The notes beneath the pieces were generated by a model, which worked only from the letters and a program-made list of their open reading frames with translations, did not search any database and was not told where the DNA came from. From assembly GCA_027924585.1 (NCBI GenBank), contig BSBM01000036.1, positions 6,875,001 through 6,939,000 of the forward strand: a DNA stretch of 64,000 nt, read 5' to 3'. This DNA is from Larix kaempferi. Lineage: Eukaryota > Streptophyta > Pinopsida > Pinales > Pinaceae. This document shows, piece after piece, positions 54,750 to 64,000 of this stretch (position 1 is its first letter; the number at the start of each line of letters is the position of its first letter). Position numbers and translations under genes: made by a program.

Positions 54750-55583
54750 TCAAGCGTAATACCGCTTGAGGTAGAGCCCATTTCTAGGCTCCTTCAAGAC
54801 AACTCCCTCGTAATATTCTAACTCATAAGCTCCTTTTTCAAGGACATGCCTCACAATGAAAGGACCGTGCCACATGGGATTGAACTTGCCTACCCCTAGG
54901 GGTTCTTTAGCTTGGTCATAAAAGAGTACCAAGTCACCTTCAGCATATTGCCGGGGACGGACAAACCTATCATATTGAACCTTGACACGACACTTGCTAA
55001 CATCAATGGCCACAGCGGCATATCGATGGTGTTCGTCAAGTTGCTCGAGGTGTACTAAACGTTGCTCAATCTCCATCATATCAGGGAGGAGCTCTATGGC
55101 TAGCTTGAGCAAAGGGATCTCGCATTCAATTGGTAAAAGTGACTCCACACCATGAACTAATTGGAATGGTGAGAACCTGGTGGAAGTCTTAACTGCGGTT
55201 CGATATGCCCACAAAGCAGGATATAACATGATATGCCAATTGGTCTTGCTTTGTTGGATGGTACGTTGGAGAATGGTCTTCAAAGACTTATTTACTGCTT
55301 CAACCTGACCATTCGCTTGAGGATAGTAGGAACACGAGTATTCCTGACGAAACCCAAGCTTGAGAGACAAATCCTCCATTATCTTATTTTGAAAGTGACT
55401 ACAATGGTCAGTGATAATCTCTTTCAGGATACCGAATCGAGTGATAATCTGGTTGAACACGAAATGGGCTGCAGTAGCACCATCGGCTTTAACGGTAGGC
55501 ATGGCCTCATCCCATTTGGAAAAATAATCCACGGCCACAATAATATGATGATGCCCCCCAGCCGAAGTTGGTTTGCAATCCAT
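54750..55583 (-). pseudogene. Gypsy-W integrase
   Basis: 278 codons in one frame, preceded by a broken N-terminal part. Where the first catalytic motif should read WAIDFM, this copy reads WGVYFMD, so the Asp is lost. The second motif reads TDHCSHF (usually DHGSHF). Then GQVEAVNKSLKTILQR with the Glu present. C-terminal domain: QYAEGDLVLFYDQA, MWHGPFIV and the end NGLYLKRYYA. The frame is interrupted by a solo LTR at 55626; a short upstream piece of the same region (PAPLHPVV) is at 56378-56400. Confidence 0.9.
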
Positions 55584-55625
55584 GAAATATACCCCCCACT
55601 AAGTGAAGGGATCGACAGTGACGAT

Positions 55626-56377
55626 TGTAGCTAGGGTTTTCACCCTAGCTTGTGCAAATGAGCACCTACTAAGGAGAATGGAATCCTTAGTAGCAGTTCA
55701 ATAAACAGAAAATGAAAGTAATGAAACAATACAAATTCTAGACTAGCATGAGCATTAATAAACATAACAAAATATAGAAATATGGTGAAGATCTTTCTTT
55801 TTTGTATTAAAATTTTACCTCAAGTGTAGAGGTTGGTGAAGTTCTTGCAATGGTCCAAGATGGTTGCTCCAAACTCCAACTTTGCTCCTTCTCTTTCTCC
55901 AAAAGGTTGGAAATGGGCCAAAAGGGGCACTCAATGGTGAAAGTAGCTCAAGGGTGAGCTAGGGTTTCGAGAGTGATTTTGGCAGAGTAAGGGTGTATTT
56001 GACTGTGGATATGAAATGAGGGGTCTCCATCACCTATTTATAGGTTTTTAGTGGTGGAGTGCTGGCCCATGGTTTTGGGAACCATATGGTTTAGGTTAGC
56101 TGTATAGGGTTTTTTTCTCCTTTTTCCCTCTTTTTCCTCCTTTTTTATATATTTTTATTCCCTTTTTAGAGGGTTTTGCTATTTGGGGGGGAAAAGGGGT
56201 TTTTTAGCCTTTTGGAGGCTTTTTTGATGATTTTGTGGCCTTTTGGAGGCTTTTTGGGCCTTTTGGAGGCTTTTTAATGGGATTTTAGGGTTCTGAAGGT
56301 AAATATGGTAGGAAATATGGACAAATGAGTCATGTAATGGGGTAGATGAGGTAGTGAGCACTTTTTGGGCGTTAACA
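55626..56377 (-). repeat. Solo LTR of the Gypsy-D family inserted in Gypsy-W integrase
   Basis: 752 bp, TGTAGCTAGG to GTTAACA, clearly homologous to both Gypsy-D LTRs but more diverged. Flanks ACGAT (55621-55625) and ACGAC (56378-56382) are a target duplicate with one mutated base; integrase sequence continues on both sides. No internal region, so it arose by LTR-LTR recombination. It carries three copies of the CTTTTGGAGGCTTTTT unit. Confidence 0.93.
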
Positions 56378-56400
56378 ACGACTGGATGGAGGGGCGCTGG

Positions 56401-58390
56401 TGTAATGTCCCCATTTTGACCCCCTTTGTATTAAATCGTAAATGACGTAAATATTGTAATTTAATCATGGTGAGGAGCTCAAGGCCAAGGCCCCACCATT
56501 GATTTAGCGTTTTATGTATCGGCAATTAAAAATAGATGCCTATGGTTCTTGTGCTAGATGGGCACAATGTAAATAAGACATCATGTAAATATGAATTTTA
56601 ATGAAAATGCCCACAACTAGCTATGCAATGCAACAAAGAGATGGGGGCATGATTCTACAAGGAATAGGGAGGGAAATTATTCAAACCCTTGAGCCAATGG
56701 TGTCAATCCATGTGTCAATGAGAAAACCCATAAACCCTCAACTACCCATTTTGGGTTATGGACCCAATCATTTAATTCTTCCAAGAGTTGGTTGAGGCAG
56801 TTAATGCCTTGGGAATGAAGAGGGATGGCAGCCAATTTCATGCATGGGCAAGCCATCAACCTGGGAATTCGTATTTTTGCTTCTTGGGCAGAAAACACCC
56901 ACGAAATGGTGCCCAAAGCCATTCTGAGCCCATAGTCTTTGCCCTCTCACGCAGTCTGAACTATTGGGCCTTTTCCCATCATGTTTTTCACCATTTTTCC
57001 TGCATTTTCCATGCTTGGGAGCTCGTTTTTGCATTGGACAGTAGCTGGGAGAGAAGGGCCACGATTTGGGACTGTTATGGAGGCCGTTTTTGCCCCAGAA
57101 TGTCCATGGACATTTTTCTAAAAACGGATTTGGCTTCCCAGGGTTGTTCCCCATCTTCTAGTTTCGTTTTTGGGTTTCCCACGTTTTTATGAAGTTAATG
57201 AAAACCCCATCTTTGGGCATCTCACTGTAAAAACGTTTCTTCATGCCCAACACTTAGACTTCTGTGGTTATGTGCATCCCTGTTTTGTTTTGAACCTGTG
57301 AGCAAGAAACTTGGAGTGGTAGTGGACAGAATTGGCTTGATAAACCTAGTGAAGGGAGTAACCTCTCAAGAAGATCAAGAGGGCTGGCTACTCTTCTATG
57401 CACACCTAGGACACTCTAGAATTGGAAGGTATGGCCTGAGGGACTATGAATTGGTGAAGGGAATACTTCCTTGAGTAGGGGTGTGTAGGCATTGCGGGTG
57501 CCAAGCTAAATATATCTTGTAGATGTATCCATAGCTCTGTGGTTGAGCTCACTAGCTTAGCAATTCTTCCTTTCCATTTCCTAGCAGCCTGATAAACCCA
57601 ATTGTAGATTGGCTTGGCTCATCTTGGTGTATGGTTAGCTATGTGTGAGTCTGTTGTTCCCTGGTTCCTTGTAGAAATCATGCCCAGCTCGGGGGGTGGC
57701 AGCTGCATCAAGAGGTTGATAAGCACAACTGGCCTATGGTTGGGTGGAACGTTGCATTTACATAGCCAGTTGCTTGGGACTATTGTTATAAGATAAGTAT
57801 TCTCTTGTGTTAACTCCCCAATTATTATTTGATGAATATCTTGAATGTATGATGGATGTGTTATTGATATTATTTCCGTTGTGTTTTTCTTATAATCACA
57901 CACTCCATATGTCTTTTATATTATGTGAATACTTGGTTAAAAGTTTATGGGGCTAGATGCCCAGTTTTAGTATCACGATCCTCTTTATCATGCTGGTATG
58001 ATGGGAGGGGGCAAGCCCCCTTGACCCCCTTTGTCCCCTTCATATGTCGTTGATTGTGAGAAAATTCGATGATTCGACAAATTGTCAACATAATATTTTC
58101 CCACGTGCATGAAGTAATTTATGAATTTTCGAGAATATAATGCAGCTAACAATTGTGTTGATGAACACATTTTACAAAATCACAGTTACCTCAGGGCAAC
58201 ACTCTAGATAGTACAGTTGGAAAATTTTGAATCTTGGTTGGGCGAAGAAAATCAACATCCTGGATGATGCACAAGATCCTATTGTTGTAGCAATATCCCC
58301 CTCCAAAATTTTGTACATATTGGGGCCCCTCCTTTATTTTTCTAGAAAGACTGTTGTAAGAGGTCAATTCTCCCTTTATTTTCAACTGAA
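56401..58390. mobile_element. Element V: left terminus TGTAATGTCCC inside Gypsy-W; class uncertain
   Basis: W integrase sequence stops at GCGCTGG (56400) and TGTAATGTCCCC begins, the same 11-base terminus as the Z LTR. This suggests an LTR of a related element. No matching GGGACATTACA terminus and no primer site were found to the right, so neither the LTR length nor the orientation is known. No gene is supported in 56401-58390. A GGGGGCAAGCCCCC palindrome lies near 58008. Confidence 0.45.
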
Positions 58391-59430
58391 AATCCTTCTT
58401 TGAGAGTTCCAAGTTTTTCTTCCTCTAAGGATAAAATTCGTGAAGTCTTCCTGAAAATCGTGGAATCATTTGAGAAAGCCCCGCAGTTGTGGAAGTATTT
58501 GAGTTTCCCTCCCGAAACGGCGGAAGCCATTTGTATAAGTTTCTCGAAAAGGGACTTAGAAACTTTTTTCGAAGTTTGCGGAACGATTTGAAGAAAGCCC
58601 CATCGTTGCGGAACCATTCAACTTATCCTCCCGAAACTATGGGAGTCATTCACCAATCCGTCCCGAAATGGCGGAAGCCTTCAGGTTATCTTTCCGAAAC
58701 CCCGCGGAGACTTAGAAATTTTTTGAGTTGCGGGAGCCTTCAGCTTATCTCTCTGAAACAGCGGAGCCATTCACCAATCCGTTCCGAAACTGCAGAAGCT
58801 AATTGCGAAATCTTTCCGCAACTTCGGAAGCATTCACGAAGCCTGGTCGAGACTTAGAAATTTTTCAAGTTGCGGAAGCCTCCACGTTATCTTTCCGAAA
58901 GACTTAAACTTTTTGCGGAACCTTTTGGGTTTCCCTTCCGCGACTGCGGTAGCCTTTTGCGGAAGCCTTCGCGTTATTTTCCTCGAAAAGCCGCCGGAGG
59001 ACTTAGTCTCTTTTAAAAAAAATCATAAGTTTTTCTCTCGAAGCTGCGGAAGCATTCGCGGAAGCCTTCCGAAACTGCGGAAGCGTTTTCTTTATCCTCC
59101 CAAAATCTCGCGGAACGCTTTTCAAAAAAAAAAAAACGTAGACGTTCATTCAACTTGCAGGAGCTGTTCGTCAATCTCTTCCGACAAGGCGGGAACCTTC
59201 GTGGAATTGTTCCGCGATTGCAGAAGCCATCGGCATATCTCCGTCGAAATTGCGGATAGAGATCCATTATTCTCCCGAAGCTGCGTCTCCAAAGGTCGCA
59301 TTGCGGAAAGATTCATCAATCTCTTCCAAAACGCCGAGGGTGTTCAGCAAAACCTTCCGCAATGGCAGGTGGAATTCATGAGTCCGTCCTGCAGGTGGTG
59401 GTCGTGCACACATATCGAGACTACTTGATG
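58391..59430 (+). repeat. GC-rich region of irregular TTCCG / CGGAA words
   Basis: About 1 kb in which CGGAAGC, TTCCGAAAC, CTGCGGAAGC and CCGCAA words recur irregularly every 20-50 bases, often as TTCCG...CGGAA dyads. Neighbouring blocks look like diverged copies (CTTATC(T/C)(T/C)(T/C)C(C/T)GAAAC and ATTCACCAATCCGT(T/C)CCGAAA appear twice or more). The three plus-strand frames across it (for example 58489-58857) have repetitive products and no known domain. Confidence 0.6.
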
Positions 59431-60303
59431 TGACCACAACGTACGAACTTTAAAAAATGTTTTAATGGCGCCACCCACCGTATTTAACACCGCACGTGTC
59501 CAACTCGTTTAAATGGACGGTTGGGGTTTGGATCGACCACATTGTTTTTTTATTAACAAACGCTATTGTGACACTGTGCCAGACTGCTCCAGCTCAGCTC
59601 GTCCATGTCCGTGTCCACCTCATTCAGCCATCTTCACGGTGCCAGGTAGGATTTTTAACCATTATTTTTGTCCCTTTTTCCACGTCAAGTTACCCTTGAG
59701 ATTTTTTCCCGTCCATGGCATGGTCGTATGTCATTATTTGTTTTTATTTTTAAGGCCGCTGAAGCCCCATAGTTTCGTAGCTCTTCCAAATCCATAACCA
59801 TCTTTACCCGAGTTTCTCCACCGGCTATATTTCAAGCGTCGTCACCCTCATTTAAAATCTAATCCGACCACACAGCGTCTCATAAATCTTACTACTAGCG
59901 GTGATGGTCGGATGAGATCCCTCCTCTTTTGATGATTGTGTTCCGACCCCTGGTTTCGTCATAATATTACTTCAATCCAAGCTCACCCGCTATTAAATGT
60001 TCGAAGTACAACCATGGAAGACACCCTCTCTCCTAGGGCTAGACCGGGAACAGATTGTTTCCACGACCTATACTTATCCTTTCAGGAACATTCCAAACTT
60101 TGTCCCTTTAAGAGAATCAAGTCTCTGTAGCCATATTTCTTATTCGGAGTGTTTCACTTTCCTTCCCCAACATGCAGCTTCCTAGTTTGTTTATATATCT
60201 CATTAGCATGTTGAAGTGATCCTTCTTTTGGTTAAATATCTCATAACAGGTTACACATCTTTTATAATGACTTGTATTTGGTTGCTAGCAGGGATAAGGC
60301 AAG
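59431..60303 (+). other. Region upstream of the 60304 frame
   Basis: No supported gene. The composition differs from the flanking repeats: CACGTG at 59493, several pyrimidine-rich stretches near 59740-60000, TATATATC near 60191. It could contain the promoter and 5' leader (or an intron) of the frame that starts at 60304, but no element can be fixed. Confidence 0.4.
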
Positions 60304-63300
60304 ATGCCAAAAGGTGGTAGGAAGAAGGATAAAATAATGGAACTTGAACCAATGCCACTTAGGACTGAAACCATGTTTCAAGATACTAAGTGCACCACTG
60401 GTATTCCGCCCGAAATCCGCTGGGGCGACATTTACAGGATGATCCGGGACCAAGATATCCCGGATATGTTGCTTGAAGAAGGGCAGATTTATCTCAACAT
60501 TAGAACTTCGGGCATAGATAAAGCTTCTACCTGCCCTGAACTGTTCCCATGTTTTGAAGTGATCAGGTGGATACTTGAACATACTAATACGGAGACAAGA
60601 GTATTACATGACAGCGGGAAAATAGCCATTGCCTCATTCCACCCAGCATATTTTGCCGCAGCATATAAATTCCCACATCCCCAGCAAGCCCTGAGTGATG
60701 AATGGTTGGGCCAGATGAACAATATTGAAATGGCCAAGAAATTATTGGTCGCGGGCAAGCACTTAAGAAATAGATGTAATGACGAATATGATGTGCAGAA
60801 TCTAAGACCTCCTTTCAGGTTAATCGCCCTAATGTTATGCAGAATCTTCGGCATGCCCGATGGCACCCTATACAAGATACAGTGGGTTCCCATCATCCAA
60901 TTCGTGGCATTCAAAGGAACTGTGTTTGAGTGGGCTACCATCCTGTCAGACAGTTTGGCATCAATGGTGGTTGCTACAACAGAAGGTCTGGCCTTAAAAA
61001 AGGCAGAATTCTACATGTCTTCGTATCTTATTGATTGTATTCTGGCCAAGCTATCTTTTCCCAGCTTAGGTTGCACGTGGGATAGAGCCAACACCCCGAT
61101 TTACACTGCTTTCAGGATGATGTGGGCTCAAAACTACAAAGCCAGCTATAAGCTCATCTGTGAAGGGTTCATCATGCCCCTATATGAGTAGATATTCAAG
61201 GAGGAGCCCAACTGTCTGTCGGAGAATGCTATGGAGATCCTTGAAAACTATGGAGATTTTTATTTTTCAGAGCAAGGCACCTACCTCAGAATGTTTGGAG
61301 GGACTAAAGCTCCATATATTTTGCCGAGGTATGCTACTGACTATGTGGTCCTCAAGGAGGCAGTGAGACAAATTTTCCTGGATGGAATTGGAGCAGTGCT
61401 TAGCAAACAGCATAAGGATTCTTTCCCGCCTTTTCCCTTCTGCATAGGAGCATACAAATTCTCAGGGGTTTCCTCAACCGAGGAGTTTGTTTAGGAGCTA
61501 AAATCCTTCCACTTCGGTGAAGTAATTTTCCATAGAAATGACAGACGGGGAAAAGTTGTCGAGCATTGTAAAGAAATTTATGCTCATTTTGAGTGCGCTC
61601 ATTATTATGATGCCGAGGAAGAGGCATTTAGAGGCATCAGCAACATGGATGAGCTGCGGATCTGTCGCCAAGGCAGTGGAGCAAGCTCTAGCTCTACCAA
61701 GGCCTATAAAACCAGCAAGCAGAAAGAAAAGGAAGCAGATGACGCCCGAGCCCAAGAAGAACAAAGGTTAAGAGAGGAAACAAGGTTACTGCAAGAGGCT
61801 GAAGTTGCCAGATTGCAGCAAGAAGCTGAGGTAGCAAGAGTGCAGCAAGAAGCAGAAAGTGAGAGGCACCAGAAAGAGGCTGAGGAAGCCTAGCAGCAGA
61901 AAGAGGCTGAAGATGAAAGGCAGCAGAAAGAAAATGAAGATCAGCCGCAAGCTGAAGGAGAAGAGAGAAGGAAGAAAACTGAAGTAGGGCGGAAAGCGGA
62001 AGAAGAACTCAAAGCAGTTGAAGATACCCAAGCAGGAGACCCCGGCACCCAGGACATGGAAATAGACGTCCCTCAAGCAGGTGTCTCCGGCACTCAAAAT
62101 GTGGAGGCGGACACAGCACAAGCAGGTGTCTCTGGTACCCAAAATGTGGGAACAGATCCAGCTCAGGTAGTCCAGACCCCACCTGCAGAAGCAGAAATAG
62201 ATATTATAGATCTCCCAATCGTCCCGTATACTCCATCGGAAGATCATACCGTGTCCAGATGGGATGAATTTGTCTATGATAAGAAGAGGAAGGCAATGGT
62301 CCTTAAATCGGAAGAGAGGATAAAGAGACTCTTCCAGGAAGATATTGTTACTCACCGGGAGACCACAGTAATGCAGAACACAAACAATTCTCCCTTAGCT
62401 ATGGCATCCACCTCTGTAGAGACAACAAAAGCAATGCTAGACAATGTGGCTGATATGGTTAAAGAGGTTGAGTCGACAAAGAGGAGAGCTCACATGCTAC
62501 AGCATACTGTGGCTAATGAGCAAGCCTACAGGGATCTCATGGTGAATAGGTATAATCGCCTATCTGTTGAACATAAAGAATTGTCGGACAAGTATAACCT
62601 TTTGGAAGAAGAAAAGGAAAGCATGGCGGTCCAGATGATGATCTTAGAAGCAGAAAAGATTGATGCAGAAGCTAAAGTATCACATCTAGAGGCAGATAAG
62701 CAAGTATTGGTTGAGCAATTAGAGCAGGCGGAGAGCAGAGCGATGGACATGTCTCCTTTCCATGAGTTGTCCTGCAGCATCCTAAAGCAAGTCCATGGCA
62801 CGCAGGAACTAATTATTGATGAAGTATGCAAGCTCAAGGCCATGGTGGTTAGATTAAAAGAAGTTAATGTAGAGGCCAATAGGATTAAATCTAAATATAC
62901 TTGGGTTAAGGCAAACATCCTAAGCCAAATAGAATGGAGAGAAGGAAAGGTGGATTTCCCCAAGCATCTCCCATTCAAATCTATATATGGCTTCAATGAA
63001 GACATAGCCCTTTTGGAATTTTGCAGAAACTGTAGCATTAAGCTGATAGCCAAGATCCAAAGGACAATGGATAAAAGCAACAGTCTATATCAAAGAGTCC
63101 ATGAAGTGCATGACAAATGCAAGTTGAGTTTCCCTCAGTCCCTTGATGTTTTCCCGGGCAAAGAACAACGTTTGTCTGAGCTGAAGGAAGAGCTGGGCAT
63201 CCAAACTAAATATGTGAAGAAGATTGATGTCCTAGCCATTGATGACCTCCAACATTATATTGGAATGTCATCAATACACGATCATTTGCTCAAAGAAATG

Positions 63301-63597
63301 CATCAAGCTGCAGTAACAGAAATTCAAAGTATTGGGGTAGAGCTTGGTAAACATGTAACGTCCCAGAAGATCTTATTCCTTGCCTCAGCAAATGTAGTTA
63401 TAAGGGACACTGGTGTATGGTACAGTTACATTGCAGAAGAAGAGAAGAAAGCAGCAGCAGCCCCAGCTAGCTCGATTTCTTCTCTCCCAGCAGTAGCAGA
63501 AATTCCAGCTGGCTCGTTTTCTCCTCTCCCAGCAGCAGCAACATCAACAGCTAGTTTGAACACCCCTCTTCCAACTGAAGCGCATGTCCAGGAGTGA
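60304..63597 (+). pseudogene. Unrecognised 1098-codon frame with three UAG codons
   Basis: ATG at 60304, TGA at 63595-63597; the only in-frame stops are TAG at 61189-61191, 61492-61494 and 61891-61893. Residues ~1-450 look globular and helical (MPKGGRKKDK start; RPPFRLIALMLCRIFGMP, YMSSYLIDCILAKLSFPSLG, QGTYLRMFGGTKAP). Residues ~455-560 are a coiled coil of E/Q/A/R repeats (LLQEAEVARLQQEAEVARVQ). A short duplicated segment, QAGVSGTQNV(E/G), follows near 590-615. Residues ~680-830 hold a second coiled coil, then a helical domain and an Ala/Ser/Pro-rich tail. No retrotransposon enzyme motif, signal peptide or membrane segment. The architecture loosely recalls plant proteins labelled putative transposon proteins; I cannot confirm that. 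Each UAG would be CAG after one C-to-T change. It could be a decaying host-like gene or an ORF of element V. Function unknown. Confidence 0.6.
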
Positions 63598-64000
63598 AAG
63601 CACTGATATTAGAGAATTAATTCTTATATTTTGTACTTTGGGCTTTCATATGCATAAAACGTGGAGCTATGGGACAGCTGTCCTTTTTCTTTTTAAAATA
63701 ATTTATGTTAAGGAAGGAGTCACACATTTTGTTTGTTATAAGGAAAATTTCTGTAGGTGACAAGTGTAAAAGGCTAGGTGGAAGCCCAAAGGGCATTTTG
63801 TAATATTATAAATAGAAGTTAGGAAGTAATGAATAGGACTTTTGGCAGGGAATTATTTTCTAGACTTGTACGAGCTATCTTGCACATGTTTCAAGAAAAT
63901 AAAATCTTCCTAATAAGAGCCTGGAGAGGACGTTTTTGCATGAGAATGGAGATTGGATGCATTTTGGATTATTCCTGTGTCTGCTATACTTTGCTGTGAG
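63598..64000 (+). promoter_or_regulatory. 3' flank with TATA-like and polyadenylation-like signals
   Basis: AATAAA at 63898-63903, about 300 bases after the stop, can serve as a polyadenylation signal for the frame above. TATAAATA at 63807-63814 lies ~90 bases before it, an order that would also fit the U3-R part of an LTR. No second copy of this sequence is in the window, so the choice stays open. Confidence 0.45.

Larger units (their letters stand above)
49406..64000 (-). mobile_element. Gypsy-W: second Tat-like Gypsy element, extends past the window
   Basis: Minus strand. The 3' LTR is inferred at 49406-50384, followed by 3' region, antisense PMD-like gene, second RNase H, and integrase cut by a solo LTR (55626-56377). 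At 56401 another element (V) interrupts it, and upstream pol does not reappear before 64000. The left boundary is inferred from loss of H similarity and a TG start; the right end is outside the window, so the extent is a minimum and everything right of 56401 is probably not W itself. Confidence 0.7.

Noticed and set aside
58391-59428. Plus-strand frames of 63-171 codons as a gene
   Set aside because: Repetitive products from the TTCCG/CGGAA region, changing frame repeatedly, with no recognisable domain.
63706-64000. A 3' LTR beginning at TGTTAAGGAAGGAG with TATA and AATAAA inside
   Set aside because: There is no purine tract directly before it and no second copy in the window, so the signals were only noted as gene 3' flank or possible LTR.
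1-64000. tRNA, rRNA or snRNA genes
   Set aside because: Only primer-binding sites (12-13 bases complementary to tRNA ends) were seen; no full tRNA or rRNA sequence could be recognised.

Overview
The window is nuclear plant DNA made almost entirely of nested LTR retrotransposons. No rRNA, tRNA, CRISPR array or bacterial-style gene was seen. Initiator-Met primer sites, Copia and Gypsy polyproteins, plant-mobile-domain-like antisense ORFs and heavy nesting point to a seed plant with a large repeat-rich genome. A gymnosperm is plausible, but that is inference.

Layout. A plus-strand Gypsy (called H here) appears to be the host. Its pieces lie at 19235-19535 (gag tail), 30930-32843 (protease, RT) and 47614-49405 (end of RT, RNase H, integrase). 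A 5' LTR and primer site at 31-88 plus 13884-14490 may also belong to it. Into this went: Copia-A (89-13878, plus strand, 605-bp LTRs, TSD CCTAT), which itself holds Copia-B (3733-9903, minus strand, 747-bp LTRs, TSD CATTC); a truncated minus-strand element Z (14738-19234) with a 2.0-kb LTR; Gypsy-C (19536-30924, minus strand, 1437-bp LTRs, TSD ATCAT); Gypsy-D (32844-47608, minus strand, TSD GATCC); and Gypsy-W (49406 to beyond the window, minus strand). W is itself cut by a solo LTR of the D family (55626-56377) and by a further element V starting at 56401. Leaving out C or D restores the H reading frame across each junction. LTR divergence counted by eye runs D (~5%) > A (~3.6%) > B (~1.9%) > C (~0.9%), which agrees with B lying inside A.

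How the genes work. B, C, D, W and H carry standard retrotransposon modules: capsid/nucleocapsid, aspartic protease, RT, RNase H and integrase. C is the youngest and best preserved. It has an extra N-terminal ORF, five CCHC knuckles, a second capsid-like domain after the protease, and an unfamiliar helical/coiled-coil ORF3 that begins where the integrase C-terminal domain should be. D and W are Tat-like: each has a second, degenerate RNase H downstream of integrase and an antisense plant-mobile-domain-like gene between pol and the 3' LTR. The W antisense gene has a visible GT-AG intron.

The right end (60304-63597) holds a 1098-codon frame interrupted only by three UAG codons. It encodes a globular N-terminus, an E/Q/A-rich coiled coil and a second helical region. 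I do not recognise it, but two short motifs recall ORF3 of Gypsy-C. It is the best candidate for an undescribed gene family in the window.
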